Translations under genes and position numbers: made by a program
The notes under the pieces: generated by a model
What the model was told of the DNA's origin: nothing
The model's input: the letters and a program-made list of their open reading frames with translations, nothing else
Database searches by the model: none
Assembly (NCBI GenBank): GCA_019671135.1
Contig: JAHRHY010000001.1
Span: 3,100,001-3,164,000 of the forward strand
From: Linnemannia hyalina
Taxonomy: Eukaryota; Mortierellomycota; Mortierellomycetes; Mortierellales; Mortierellaceae
Direction: 5' to 3'
DNA: 64,000 nucleotides
In this document: piece by piece, positions 1 through 11,822 of the stretch
Position numbering within the stretch: position 1 is the first letter of the stretch
Layout: the number at the start of each line of letters is the position of its first letter

Positions 1-458
1 TCAGCAATTCATTTTCACTGTTAATAAAGCTATGCTCGTGAAAAGAAAATACACTATTCGTCGAGTCCTAATTGGCTGTCAAAATGTTAGAGAGTCATTG
101 ACTGAGGCGAAGTATTCTGCATCCTAACAAATGACTCCTGGGAAAAATAGCAAGTGCTGATAGAGGTGCTCTGCGTAGACATTGAACGATACCCGTATCT
201 TATTTTTAATTGGAGTCATGGCAAGGCGGTTGGAGGCACAGTTAGTCAGTCAGCGAATCGTGTGAATCCAACTGCACGCATTTCGCCCTGTCTCCACACG
301 CTGAGTCACCTCTTTTTTTTTTCTATGAGTGTCCAGTGCGATCTCAGATCAAAGCCACAGTCAAGACGGAATTTCGATAAAAAGGGGTTCAGAATAGAGG
401 CCTTTCAATCATCTTTCGATTCAAAACCACACTTTCCTCACTCATCGTCAACAGCACC
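1..458. other. 5' flank of tyrosyl-tRNA synthetase gene
   Basis: No gene is supported here. An open frame from about 154 runs into the downstream gene's start, but its predicted protein has no coding character. The stretch probably holds the promoter and 5' UTR of the + strand gene starting at 459. A T-run lies near 313-322 and no convincing TATA box is seen. Confidence 0.5.
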
Positions 459-2470
459 ATGGCCTCATTAACCCCCGCCGAAAAGTACAACATCATCGCG
501 AGGAATCTTCAGGAGGTCCTCGGCAAGGAACAGATCGAGTCCATCCTGGCCGAGCGCGATCTCAACATCTACTGGGGCACTGGTAAGGCTCTTCTTTTCT
601 TTTTCATTCGTCGAAACAGAAAGAACGACAAAACGTTTCCCTTGTGAATAGGAAAAAAAGGAGCGAGGAAGAAAAAGAAATATGAGAGCCAGACGGCTGC
701 ACCTTGCACAGTTTCACGACAGTGACTCATTGGCATCGGACATCGTTATCGATTAAAACAAAAGAGGTCGAATCCGTGCAAGAATGCCGCAGGGAATATC
801 CCAGGATTACTTCAATTGATGCACTATCACATCAAATCATCGCAAAATTGTTAACATTTTTTGCTGTCGATGATGATTGTGCTATAGCTCCTACTGGAAA
901 GCCTCACTTGGGTTACTTTGTTGCCATGACCAAGATTGCCGATTTCCTCCAGGCCGGCTGCCACATCACCATCCTTATCGCCGATATCCACGCCTTCCTC
1001 GACAACATGAAGGCTCCCATGGAGCTCGTTGGCAAGCGCGCTGAATACTATACCCAGCTGATCAAGGCCACCTTGACCTCGATCGGTGTCCCTACCGACA
1101 AGCTCAAGTTCGTCTTGGGTTCTTCCTACCAATTGACTGCCGAGTACTCGCTCGCCAACATGAAGCTCTGCTCCAAGACCACGGAACGTGATGCCAAGAA
1201 GGCCGGTGCTGAGGTCGTCAAGCAGGTCGATGCCCCCCTCTTGTCTGGATTGATATACCCGGGAATGCAGGCTTTGGACGAGGAGTTCTTGGGCGTCGAT
1301 GCCCAGTTCGGAGGTGTTGACCAGCGCAAGATTTTCGTCTTTGCCGAGAAGATGTTGCCCGCGATCGGATACAAGAAGCGCTCTCACTTGATGAACGTCA
1401 TGGTCCCTGGATTGGCTGGACCCAAGATGTCATCATCCGTAGCCGATTCCAAGATTGATCTGTTGGAGGCTCCCGAGGATGTCAAGCGCAAGTTGAGCAA
1501 GGCTTTCTGCGAGGAGGGCAACATTGCTGAGAACGGCGTCTTGTCCTTTGTCAAGACTGTCCTCTTCCCTCTAGGCTCGATGAACGGCAAGAGCCCCAGC
1601 TTCAGCATTTTGAGATCCGAGAAGTTCGGAGGCGATGTCACCTACACTGTTTATGAGGATCTCGAGAACGATTTTAGAGATAAGAAGGTCCACCCCGGTG
1701 ATTTGAAGAAGGCTGTCACTGATGCCGTCAACATCTTGTTGGGCCCTATCCGCAAGTGGTTTGACAACGATGAGCTCCGCCAGTTGACCGAGGATGCCTA
1801 CCCTACTCCTAAGCCTGAGGTCAAGGCCAAGCCTGTGAAGTCCAACAAGGTATGGATCATTTTACCGTGTATCCATCTTGTGCGCTGTCAAGTATTTACC
1901 TTGCGATGCTAACATTGCCCTTGGTTTCTTTTTATTAACTAGCCTGCTGCTAACGCCAGCTCGACCGTTGATGTTTCCCGCTTGGACATCCGTGTTGCTC
2001 GCGTCTTGGAGGCCAAGGTTCACGAGGCCAACCCCAACTCGTACATCTCGACTGTGGACTGCGGTAACGGCGATGTCCGCACTGTTGTCTCTGGATTGGC
2101 TAAGTACATCCCCTTGGCTGAGATGCAGAACCGCCTTGTGTGCGCTGTCTGCAACCTGAAGCCCGGCAAGTTCCAGGGTGTATTGTCCAGCGCCATGTTG
2201 TTGGCTGGATCGTCACCCGATGACTCCGTTGTCGAGTTGCTGCAGCCCCCCGCAGGACTGGAGGCTGGAGATTTGATTGAGTTTGAGGGTTTCGCTCAGG
2301 CTGATCGCTCTTCGCCCGAGAAGTTGAACCCCAAGCACTTGATCTTTGAGAAGGTCTCTGAGGAGTTCAAGGTCAGCCCTGAGGGACTTGCCCAGTACAA
2401 GGACCTGCAGTTCTCGACCAAAAATGGCCCCGTCAGCCTCAAGTCGTTGAAGGAGGGTCGCATTAGGTAG
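459..2470 (+). CDS. Tyrosyl-tRNA synthetase, cytosolic, with C-terminal EMAPII-like tRNA-binding domain
   Basis: Class I aminoacyl-tRNA synthetase that charges tRNA-Tyr in the cytosol. Exons read as 459-582, 888-1849 and 1943-2470; introns are GT-AG and the frame is kept, giving 537 residues. Exon 1 opens with the eukaryotic TyrRS N-terminus and ends at YWGT. Exon 2 resumes as [11 protein letters not shown], the HIGH-type motif. The tyrosine pocket region reads [11 protein letters not shown] and [11 protein letters not shown], and the KMSSS loop is near residue 226. Exon 3 encodes a complete EMAPII/Arc1-like OB-fold domain ([27 protein letters not shown]). This matches human YARS1 architecture (528 residues), whereas S. 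cerevisiae Tys1 lacks the domain. The start is the first ATG in the conserved N-terminal frame. Enzyme identity is very secure; exon 1 is supported by the restored HIGH motif. Confidence 0.95.
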
Positions 2471-2767
2471 ATATTTTTTTTAACGGGATTTGCTTCCATA
2501 TAAAGTTTTCCATTGAGTTTTTATGTCCTTTCTGCTTTGTTAGGCGGAGGTAGATCGTCCACCAATGGTTTGTAAAGGCAGTCCCGGTTAGGTGACTGCG
2601 AACTTGTTTACACAAATCTCCTTATTCGACTCGGGGCTTTGAGTGTGCCTGGTGCAGCTTCTTTCTTTTTTCTTTTTGTGTTTGTTTGTTCCTCCCTTTC
2701 CCCTCCACTCCCCTCCTCCCCTTCCTCCCCTCCTTCCCCCTACTCACCCCTCCTCCGACTAGCAAGG

Positions 2768-5022
2768 ATGTCCCGTATTATCTCTTCTTTGCGCCCTGTC
2801 ATGCGCTTGGCTACCTCCCAGGCCTCGACCCTCATTCGCATCCCTCGTTCCGCCGTCCCAGGTACAACAACTCATTCTCATTCTTTTCCTTTCAGCTCGC
2901 ACACCCCTGGAATCACACACCCCTGAACTTGCCGAGTCAGTTCCCATTTGCGACCCACTCGGCTCTCTTTTTATCCAAACAACCCCTACTAATTCATTCT
3001 TCACCCTGTCTTTGTGCAACAATAGCTGTTCAGTCTGCAAAGGCATTCCCTGCCTTGACTTCATACCTCCAGAGGTCCGCTGGTTTCCACTCTCAGTCCA
3101 CTGGCTTCCAGTCCGCTCTGTCTGCTTCCGTCCAAGTCGAGGAAACCGAGGAGGAGCTCCCTACTCGCTTCGATGAGATCGCTTCGTTGCACCCCAACAC
3201 TGCCAAGGCCATCAAGAGCGTCTTCAAGTACGAGACCATGTCCAAGGTCCAATCCGAGGTTCTCTCCCTACTTCCCACCGACACTGACATGTTTGTCAAG
3301 GCCAAGACCGGAACTGGAAAGACCCTCGCCTTCTTGATCCCCGCTCTCGAGACTGTTAATGCCAAGTGCGACAAGAAGACCTTGGCCCGGGGTGACCTGG
3401 CCACTATTTTGATTGTCTCGCCTACTCGTGAGTTGGCCCAGCAGATTGCCGACGAGGCCCGCAAGTTGGCCACCTCTCACCGCTTCAACGTTCACTGCCT
3501 TGTCGGAGGCGAGTCCAAGGGCCAGCAGATTCGCCAGTTGAACAACAAGCGTGTTGATATCGTTGTTGGAACCCCTGGTCGTTTGAACGACATGATTGAG
3601 AGCGTCAGAGAGTTCCGTGAGCAGTTGGAGGGTGTCAAGACTGTAAGTTGCTTCTGGTCTCTTGGACTATATGAAGAGGCGGTGCAACTCGGTTATCTTT
3701 CCATGATACTTACCTTGTCGATTCTTTGCTTTTATACATAGTTGATTTTGGATGAGGCTGATCAGTTGTTGGACATGGGATTCAAGGACAGCATTGAGAG
3801 CATTGTGGCTGCATTGCCCAAGGAGCGCCAGACTTTGTTCTTCTCGGCCACCGTTTCGAAGCAGATCAAGGCTATTGCCAGAACCTCGCTCAAGCCCGAC
3901 TTTACCTTCATCGACACTGTGGACCCCAACGAAGCCAACACCAACTTGCAGGTCAACCAGTCCTTCAGTGTCACCCCTTACGAGCAGCAGTTGCCTCTCT
4001 TGACCCGCATCATTGAGGATCACAAGAAGGAGAACCCCAACGGCAAGGTCATGGTCTTCTTGCCCACCACCCGTGGTACCCAGCTCTATGCATCACTCTT
4101 TGAGGAGTTGACCTCCTACCGTTTGTTCTCGCTCCACTCCAAGAAGTCTCAGGAACAACGCACCAGAACTTCAGACCGTTTCCGCAAGAGCAAGAGTTCG
4201 ATTATGTTTACCTCTGATGTGTCTGCTCGCGGAGTTGACTACCCTGATGTCTCGCTCGTTATCCAGGTCGGAATCCCTTCTTCCAAGGAGCAGTACATTC
4301 ACCGTGTCGGACGTACAGGTCGTGCAGGAAAGACTGGCGAGGGTATCTTGATGATCACCCCCATGGAGAAGAGCTTCCTCAACACCATGTCGGACTTGCC
4401 CTTGACCATTAATGAGACTTCGAAGCAGATTAACGAGATTATGGAGGATGCCCAGCTGATGGATAAGTTGGCTGTTGCCAAGCAGGCCCAGGATCCCGAG
4501 ATGATTCACGACGCCTTCACAGCCTACCTTGGATACTGTAAGTGTTGTGCCAACAAGAGATGTGAAATATTAATTGTTGTTTACGACATATTGATAACTG
4601 ACAACCCGCCTCTAATTTGCACGCTGTTGACACAAATAGATACCGGACGTACTGATGTCCTCACCTGCCCTAAGCGCGATATCCTCGACAATGCCAAGGA
4701 GTACGTAACTAGTCTCGGTGCTGATGAGCCTCCTCACCTCAGCGAGGCCTTCTTGAGCAAACTTGGATTGAACCAGAGATCGTCCAGATCATCGTCCTCC
4801 TCCCGTGGCGGATACTCTCGTGGTCGCGACAATGGCCGTGACAACAACAGCCGAGATCGCTCTTCATCCAGATATGGCCGCGACAGAGAATACGGCAACA
4901 GCAACAGCAACAGCAACGGCTACAGCAGTGGTCGCCGGACATTTGACCGCAACGACAACAACAGGAACGATCGCGGCCGCGACCGCAAAGAGTTCTCTGA
5001 TCGTTTCTTCTCCAAGGACTAA
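2768..5022 (+). CDS. Mitochondrial DEAD-box RNA helicase, Mss116-like
   Basis: ATP-dependent RNA helicase predicted to act on mitochondrial RNA, for example in intron splicing, decay or translation. Exons read as 2768-2861, 3026-3642, 3742-4537 and 4640-5022, giving 629 residues. Exon 1 encodes an Arg/Ser-rich, acid-free N-terminus typical of a matrix presequence. Motifs in order: AKTGTGKT (I), PTRELAQQ (Ia), GTPGRL (Ib), LDEAD (II), FFSAT (III), ARGVDYPDV (V), HRVGRTGRAG (VI). The helicase core is followed by an extension and a Ser/Arg/Gly/Asn/Asp-rich basic tail, as in yeast Mss116 and Neurospora CYT-19, where the tail tethers the enzyme to RNA. Another mitochondrial DEAD-box paralogue is possible; the subfamily is inferred from presequence plus tail. 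An AATAAA lies at 5058-5063. Confidence 0.88.
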
Positions 5023-5253
5023 GTCTTACTTGTATTTTATCTCTTTTTGCATCCATAAATAAATCAGCATTCGTATCTTATTAAGGGCGTGGTTGGTGTG
5101 CGCTGGGCGCATCTTTTTCAAAGTAAGCTCAACTGACAGCATGAGGGGGTGAACTATTCATGGCCTGGCTGCAACAAGTAAACTTTCGCTCTCGCTCAAT
5201 TTCTCTCTCTCTCTCTCTCTCACCAACAACTCTCACCTTCTCTGTGGACATCC
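5023..5253. promoter_or_regulatory. Short intergenic region with CT-repeat leader
   Basis: Contains a polyadenylation-type AATAAA (5058-5063) for the helicase gene and a pyrimidine tract with a CT dinucleotide run near 5203-5222, about 30-50 bases before the next start codon. CT-rich leaders just upstream of the ATG recur in this window and probably mark promoter/5' UTR sequence. Confidence 0.45.
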
Positions 5254-7735
5254 ATGGCGCAAGACTTTAGCGACCCGCTGACATCGGCTGCCTATGCCTC
5301 CTCAAAGACAACAGCAGCATCGGGAAGCGACCCCTTGTTGGCACCCACTCCCACCAATGGTCCATTGTCTGGTCAAGCTAGCTCACCCAAGAAGACAAGA
5401 GACTCGCCCCTTCACTCCCACTCCACCAACCCTCTTTCTTCATCCTCCCGTTCCCCATCCCCTTCACCTGCTCCACATCAGAATAGTCGCCTCGCCCAGT
5501 CTGCATCCACCCAACCTAAGCCAGCATCTCCTTTACCAAAACGAGCGACCACAGTAACAAAACCCAAACGGTTCTCAGAAGAAGTCAGCTCATTCTCGTC
5601 GCCATCGTCGCCACTGTCACATCCCTTTGCTGATCCACTCGACAGCGGACACAGTAATGGAGGCGACTATGAACCCTACATGAAGACAACCTCCGGCTAC
5701 AGTACTTATCAGCAGTACAACAATAGCACCCATTTTAATAACCAAGCTGGCAACCGTTCGACTATTGCGTCCTTCCCAACCACAAGCGCTCACACCACAA
5801 GTTTACCCAACAGCTCCCGCCAATCGCCAGCTCCAACACAACCACCACCAGTCGCTTCTTCTTCGCCAGGCGCCACCACACCTCCTGGTTTTCGTTCCAG
5901 CAGTCCTAAAGCAGTCTCGCCGCCAAGGATAACTCGACGCGACTCCTCGTACGACCAGCAACGCGTCAAGGCTCCCCAATATCTCCACATCACCATCCCG
6001 GATACAGATAGGCGTGGCAAAGATGGCATGTTCTTACTGTCTGTTCAGGTATGACCAAGTTACACATATTGCATGCTCAAATAATACCCGCAATCCGTAA
6101 TTGAGAAAAATGCATTGACAGTGTCCATCGGTGTCTGAATAGACAAACATGCCTAGATACAAGCGGCAATCATACCAAAATGTAACACGGTCCTACTTGG
6201 AGTTTGTAAGGTTGCGGGAACACCTCGTGGCAGAACATCCTGAGGCATTGGTACCAGTTCTGCCTCCTGAGCGATCTCTTGTTAGCGCATCAGATGTCCA
6301 GTCAATGCGCCTCTTTTTGGAACGCATCAGTCGACATCCTGTTCTCTCCCACGACATTGAGTTGCAGATGTTTATCGAGTCTGAGTTTGGAGTAGGGCCT
6401 TTTCTTCTAGACATATGCATGATCTCTCCCATATCCGGGACCCACTTTATTGAACGCACTTTTTCACTTCCTGCACAAATAGTTCTTGCCACCAGCCAAA
6501 CCAAAAAGAATTCTGGGGAAGCTTCTCGACATTGGGGTGAAGCGATTCAGCAGCTCTGGAGGAAGTTCGGCGCTGTCTTTGGGCGACACTGATGATGAAT
6601 TCGAGGAGGAGCGAGCTGTGGCGGTCAAACTAGAAGCGAAACTTCAGGGAGCAATAAAATGTCTCGACAAGGAGATCAAAGCCAGGCGAGGTAAGATATT
6701 AGAAGCGACTGTAACGATGTATTCCTCGATTCTGCGATCTGTGCCCTGATGCATACGTTTACATTTTGCTTTTGCCTGATCTCCACAGATTTTAGTTCCA
6801 AGGAGGCAGAGCTAGCCACAGTCAGTAATGCCTGGGCTGCTGGCGAGAGTCTTCCTGAGCTGGCGAGGTAAGCATCAGTGCGAGTATTGGGCAAAGGCGG
6901 AGGAAAGATTCTGCGGTTGTATCTTTTTCCGGAAGGTGAAATCTTGAGTACTCACATCGCCGATTGCCTTTTTAGAACTTTCAAACTGTTAGCGAAGCCA
7001 TTAGATGGCATGTCCAAGGCCAGCAAAGCTCAGGTAGGAGCGCAAGTGCATAGGATTGATCGGCATGATGAACTTTTCGTTTGACGTCTTGTAGCCCGGT
7101 GACCTAACTGGTAACCCCTCTTATCTTTGGTTGTCTAAATTCTTAGGTCGGTGGCGACGCAACTGTGCTAGGTAGCTTTCTGGACTACAAGCTGCAGCAC
7201 GTTCAGACTCTGAGTGGCGCATTAGACTACCGTTTATCGGTTGTAGGCGAATATGAGGCAGCAATCAAGAACACAGAAAGTAAACGGAAGATTATGGAGC
7301 GGCTGAGATCGTCGACCAACATCAACCCCGAGAAAGTGACTGACAGTATCGATGACTTGGAAGATGTAAGTTGACACAACTTTTATGTCACATATTAAGG
7401 TTTTTTATTTATTTTTCCCTTCCTCTCTCGTGCGAACTAAAAACATTTCAAGCAAGTCGACTAACAACATTCTTGGATATTTTTTTTCCGTTTTCTTACA
7501 GGCGACATTGTTCGAGGGGAATATGAGGAGGAGGATGGAGCAGGTGTCGTCGGCATTGATGAAGGATCTTGAAGGGTACCGGGTACAGAGTCAGGAAGAT
7601 TTGCTGCGGGCGCTGCGCCAATACAGTCAGCGCCAGATCGGGTTTGAGAAGGCGAAGTTGGAAGAGCTGTTGTCGGTTGGTGCAGGGCTAAAGGCCGATC
7701 CAAACCACGGAGAGTCTGGTGGTGGGATATCTTAG
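5254..7735 (+). CDS. VPS17: PX-BAR sorting nexin, Vps17-like (retromer)
   Basis: Predicted membrane-binding subunit of the retromer SNX-BAR dimer, which pairs with Vps5 on endosomes to recycle cargo to the Golgi. Seven exons: 5254-6048, 6143-6391, 6483-6690, 6789-6867, 6976-7033, 7147-7365 and 7502-7735, giving 613 residues. The first ~235 residues are Ser/Pro-rich and disordered. A PX domain follows (about 237-345), with QYLHITIPD, the YKRQSYQNVTRSYLEFVRLREHL region and FLERISRHPVL. The C-terminal ~240 residues are helical and BAR-like (EFEEERAVAVKLEAKL, then NINPEKVTDSIDDLED, then LRALRQYSQRQIGFEKAKLEEL). The short intron-rich middle and the BAR sequence resemble fungal Vps17 more than Snx4, Atg20 or Mvp1. 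Family is secure; the Vps17 assignment is a judgement from pattern. Confidence 0.78.
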
Positions 7736-8257
7736 CATGTCATTTGTTTCTATTAACACCAATAGAAGTTCATTCGCCAAGGTTAATTGACGATGAAAGA
7801 GAGAGGGAGAGTTGACTAGAAGGTGCCAGAGAGAACAAAGCAGTTTGGTTGGCAGTGGTGATCGTTTGAACTTGAACTTGAACAAGAAGAAGAAGAAGGA
7901 AGGGAAGGAGTTGTTGGGTATGGATTCGTCTCTTCCGCGAAAGTCCGCCTTTTCCTTCGTCGGCGTTCTTTTGCGTTCGCTGCTTTTCCCTAATCTGGAC
8001 AGCAACAGCAAAAAGAAGGTTCAGTCTCGATGTCATTTCGACTGGTGAGTGGCTTAGCATCAACAAAGTGGGGAAGAGTGTGCCCAGGCGAGTCAGAGTG
8101 AGAGGACACTCCTCCAAAGGCACCGCGCAACGACTTGACCGTTGGCTATATAGTCCAGGGCCGGGATCTTTTTTCCCCTCTTTTTTTTTCTTTTCCTCTC
8201 ATTCCTTACTTTCCCCGTCCCTCCCCTCCCCTTCCCCCCCATTCATAACTTGCAGCC
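7736..8257 (+). promoter_or_regulatory. Promoter region of mitochondrial Hsp70 gene
   Basis: A TATATA box lies at 8147-8152 in GGCTATATAGTCC context, about 105 bases upstream of the ATG. A long pyrimidine-rich tract (about 8165-8240) follows and runs to the start codon, a layout typical of strongly expressed fungal genes. I looked for canonical heat-shock elements (alternating nGAAn units) and saw no perfect three-unit array. Confidence 0.55.
8147..8152 (+). promoter_or_regulatory. TATA box of the mitochondrial Hsp70 gene
   Basis: TATATA about 105 bases before the ATG, followed by a pyrimidine tract. It is the clearest TATA element seen in the window and precedes the gene with the strongest codon bias. 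Confidence 0.55.
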
Positions 8258-9063
8258 ATGTTGAATCTCGCTCGCTTGTCCCGCTCGGCTGCCATCACCA
8301 ACGCCAAGAAGGTACGTCTTTCTCTTCCTTTCTACTCTCGTCCACTACGAAAACACTCGCTTGCTTTTTTTGGCATCCCTGATCTTCACCCGCTTCTACC
8401 TTTTTTTTCAAGGAAAAGAGATCTCGTTCAGAGGAACAGCAGGAGTCGACTGAAAAGCACTGGACACAAACGGGACACTTGTGGCGACAACTTGATCCCT
8501 GCACAGCGCAACAACTACAACAGCAACTCAACTCAACTCAACTCGAAAGAAGCAAAAAAAAATCACTCAACTCACCACTCCCCTTTTTTTACCCCTGTAC
8601 CTGAATTCCTTTGCATCATTATAGATGGCTGTCCGCTCCTACAGCTCTGCCATTAACGGACCCGTCATCGGTATCGATCTTGGAACCACCAACTCTTGCG
8701 TCGGTATCATGGAGGGCAAGATTCCCCGTGTCATTGAGAACGCCGAGGGTGCCCGTACCACCCCCTCGATCGTTGCCTTCACCAAGGAGGGCGAGTTGGT
8801 CGTCGGTCAGGCTGCCAAGCGTCAGGCCGTCGTCAACCCCGAGAACACCCTCTATGCCACCAAGCGTCTGATCGGTCGTCTCTTCACCGACAAGGCCGTC
8901 CAGCACGACATCAAGACCGTCTCCTACAAGATCGTCAAGCACCAGAACGGCGATGCCTGGGTCGAGGCCCGCGATAAGCAGTACTCCCCCTCCCAGATCG
9001 GTGCCTTTGTTCTCGGAAAGATGAAGGAGACCGCCGAGGGCTACCTCGGAAAGAAGGTCGGCC

Positions 9064-9097
<34 letters not shown>

Positions 9098-10532
9098 TGC
9101 CCAGCGTCAGGCCACCAAGGACGCCGGAAAGATTGCCGGTTTGGACGTTCTCCGTGTCATCAACGAGCCCACCGCCGCCGCTTTGGCCTACGGTCTCGAC
9201 AAGGATGGTGACCGTGTTGTTGCCGTTTACGATTTGGGTGGTGGTACCTTCGATATCTCTATCCTTGAGATCCAGAACGGCGTCTTTGAGGTCAAGTCCA
9301 CCAACGGAGACACCGCCCTCGGCGGTGAAGATTTCGATGCCATGCTCGTCAAGCACGTCGTCGAGGAGTTCAAGAAGGAGCAGGGCTTGGATCTCTCCAA
9401 CGACCGTATGGCCATCCAGCGTATCCGTGAAGGTGTCGAGAAGGCCAAGATCGAGTTGTCGTCCACCCTCCAGACCGATATCAACCTCCCCTACATCACC
9501 GCCGATGCCACCGGCCCCAAGCACATCAACATCAAGATGACCCGTACCAAGTTCGAGGCCCTCGCCAAGGATTTGATCAACCGCACCGTCGAGCCCTGCC
9601 AGAAGGCCATCAAGGATGCCGGCATCCAGTTGAACGAGATTAACGAGGTCGTCCTCGTCGGAGGCATGTCCCGTGTCCCTAGAGTTATCGAGACCGTCAA
9701 GCAGGTCTTTGGCCGTGAGCCCGGCAAGTCCGTCAACCCCGATGAGGCTGTCGCCATTGGTGCCGCTATCCAGGGAGGTGTCTTGGCCGGTTCCGTTACC
9801 GATATTCTCTTGTTGGATGTCACCCCTCTTTCCCTCGGAATCGAGACCCTCGGAGGTGTCTTCACCCGTTTGATCAACCGCAACACTACCATCCCCACCA
9901 AGAAGTCCCAGGTCTTCTCGACCGCTGCCGATGGTCAGACCCAGGTCCAAGTCCGTGTCTTCCAGGGAGAGCGTGAGTTGGTCCGCGACAACAAGTTGTT
10001 GGGCGACTTCAACCTCCACGGTCTTGCCCCCGCCCCCAAGGGTGTTCCCCAGATCGAGGTCTCGTTCGACATTGATGCCGACGGTATTGTCAACGTCGGA
10101 GCCAAGGACAAGGCCACCGGTCGCGACCAGTCCATGTCGATTGTTGCTTCCTCCGGTTTGTCGTCGGATGAGATTGAGAAGATGATCAAGGACTCTGAGC
10201 TCTTCGCTGACTCTGACCGCAAGCGCAAGGAGCAGATCGAGGCCACCAACCAGGCCGAGTCCATCATCACTGAGACCGAGAAGCACATGTCCGACTTCAA
10301 GGACCAGCTCGACTCTACCGAGGCTGAGAAGATCAAGGAGCAGATTACTAAGCTCCGTGATGTTCTTGCCAAGGGCGAGTCTGTCGAGGCCGAGGATATC
10401 AAGAAGGAGTCGACCGACCTCCAGCAGGGATCCCTCAAGCTCTTCGAGATGGTCTACAAGAAGAACGCCGCCAATGCCTCCTCCTCTTCCGAGGGCACCA
10501 CCGTTGAGAACGAGGAGCCCAAGAAGAACTAA
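8258..10532 (+). CDS. SSC1: Mitochondrial Hsp70 chaperone (Ssc1-type)
   Basis: ATP-driven DnaK-family chaperone of the mitochondrial matrix, motor of TIM23 import and folding helper. Exons read as 8258-8311 and 8625-10532, giving 653 residues. Exon 1 encodes only 18 residues of a basic, Ser-rich presequence; exon 2 begins with an in-frame ATG and finishes it. The ATPase domain starts at [16 protein letters not shown]. Signatures seen include [32 protein letters not shown] and the third Hsp70 signature ([13 protein letters not shown]). The linker and substrate domain read [19 protein letters not shown], followed by a helical lid and an acidic end. Length and sequence fit Ssc1/mortalin, not cytosolic Ssa (no EEVD end) or BiP (no ER signal or HDEL). 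Codon usage is strongly biased to C-ending codons, fitting high expression. AATAAA at 10848-10853. Confidence 0.97.
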
Positions 10533-11136
10533 GTGTTCAAACTAGATTGACGGCTTTCTTCCTGACTTCTCTCTTGTGTTTTTAGATCTTTGTTTTGTTC
10601 ATTTATTATTTTTCTTCAATTCTCCCATTGTACCATCATCAGCCTCGCCGTTTTCTCCTTTCATTGCTTGCTTCTTTTTATTTTTTTTCTTGCTGCACAC
10701 CCATTTTTACTTACGACGACACATTCCCCATCCCTTCATCATAATATTTTTTATCAACCCTTTCCTTTTTGTTTTTTAGAATACATAGAAATAGAAAAAA
10801 AGTGAATGATAGATTATTTCACCTGTATTTATCCTCTGCATGCGTCAAATAAATATCGACCTTTGAAAAGACCTTCTTTGTTGTTTGCTTTCTTGTGTTT
10901 GCCTCTTGCTTGCCTGTTGTCGCTCACCTTGAGCCCTGAATATTCAGGTACGATCGGTTAGTCTTTGTTGGTGTTCGGACAGAAAACAACAGTCAACAAA
11001 AATTCAGCCAAGCCACACTCTCTCCCTCCCATCATACCCTGGTCCTACCCACTCCCTCCTGATCGGGTCAGTCATTTCCATTGCGAGTTCATTTCTTTCC
11101 CACTCACATCCATTTGTCACTCCGTCTATATACATC
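10533..11136. other. Intergenic region between mtHsp70 and bS21m genes
   Basis: Holds the 3' UTR of the Hsp70 gene (T-rich; AATAAA at 10848-10853) and then a C/T-rich leader before the next start. Small open frames here are low-complexity Phe/Ser/Pro strings without coding character. Confidence 0.5.
10848..10853 (+). terminator. Polyadenylation signal of the mitochondrial Hsp70 gene
   Basis: Canonical AATAAA about 320 bases after the stop codon, in an A/T-rich 3' UTR. Confidence 0.5.
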
Positions 11137-11822
11137 ATGTTCCGTGCGCTGTCAAAGAGCAGCACCATCGTCGCTGCATTGGCACAACGCCAAACCGCCC
11201 AGCAGACCCGTGTCCAGGGTCTTGCTGCCTTCCACAGCTCTGCCACCCGTAAGGACAGCGCCTCAGACCTCCTCAGCAGCCTCGCCTCTTCCTCCTCCAA
11301 CAACAACAGGAACAACAACAACAACAGGACAAGCAGCCTCTTCGGAAACTCTCGTAGCAACAACAACAACAGCCGGTCAGACATTTCCCTGTTCGGTCTT
11401 TTGCCTCCCAAGGCCAACACGACCGCCAACCCTATCCATCTGGACACCAACCACCCCACCGAGGGCCGCTCCTTCAGGGTCAACTCTCCCGCGACGATCG
11501 ATCAAACCTATAGACGTTTGAGGTCGGCGGTAAACCAGTCGAACATGAAGCGGGAGTTGAGGTTGAGGAGGACTTATGAGGACGGTCATACTAGGATGAG
11601 ACGCGAGAACCAGGAACGGAACAAGAAGCTCTTTGGTGCCATGGTCCGTAAGAAGATTGAGCTCATCAAGCTCATGAAGATTCGGTGAGTATTTTGTACA
11701 CTTTGCCTGTTAGTTCTCTCATTCTTTGACTTGGAGGTGTTTTTTGAAGTATTGCAAGCAGTTATGGTAATGTGATTAGAATTGAAACTAACATTTGCTG
11801 TTTGTCTTTTAGTGGCATGTAA
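11137..11822 (+). CDS. Mitochondrial small-subunit ribosomal protein bS21m (Mrp21-like)
   Basis: Predicted component of the mitochondrial ribosome small subunit. Exons read as 11137-11684 and 11813-11822, giving 185 residues; the second exon adds only the last three codons (ending IRGM). The N-terminus is basic with LAAFHSSATR, typical of a matrix presequence. An Asn/Ser-rich low-complexity stretch follows (residues ~50-85). The C-terminal ~80 residues form the bS21 core: TYRRLRSAVNQSNMKRELRL, an aromatic/basic stretch, then RKKIELIKLMKIRG, the same plan as the end of yeast Mrp21. Assignment rests on these conserved helices and length. AATAAA at 11996-12001. Confidence 0.82.

Noticed and set aside
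8619..10286. A 555-residue open frame on the - strand opposite the mitochondrial Hsp70 gene
   Set aside because: Antisense open frames are a known by-product of strong codon bias in Hsp70 genes. The predicted protein is Gly/Leu/Asp/Val-rich with no family features.
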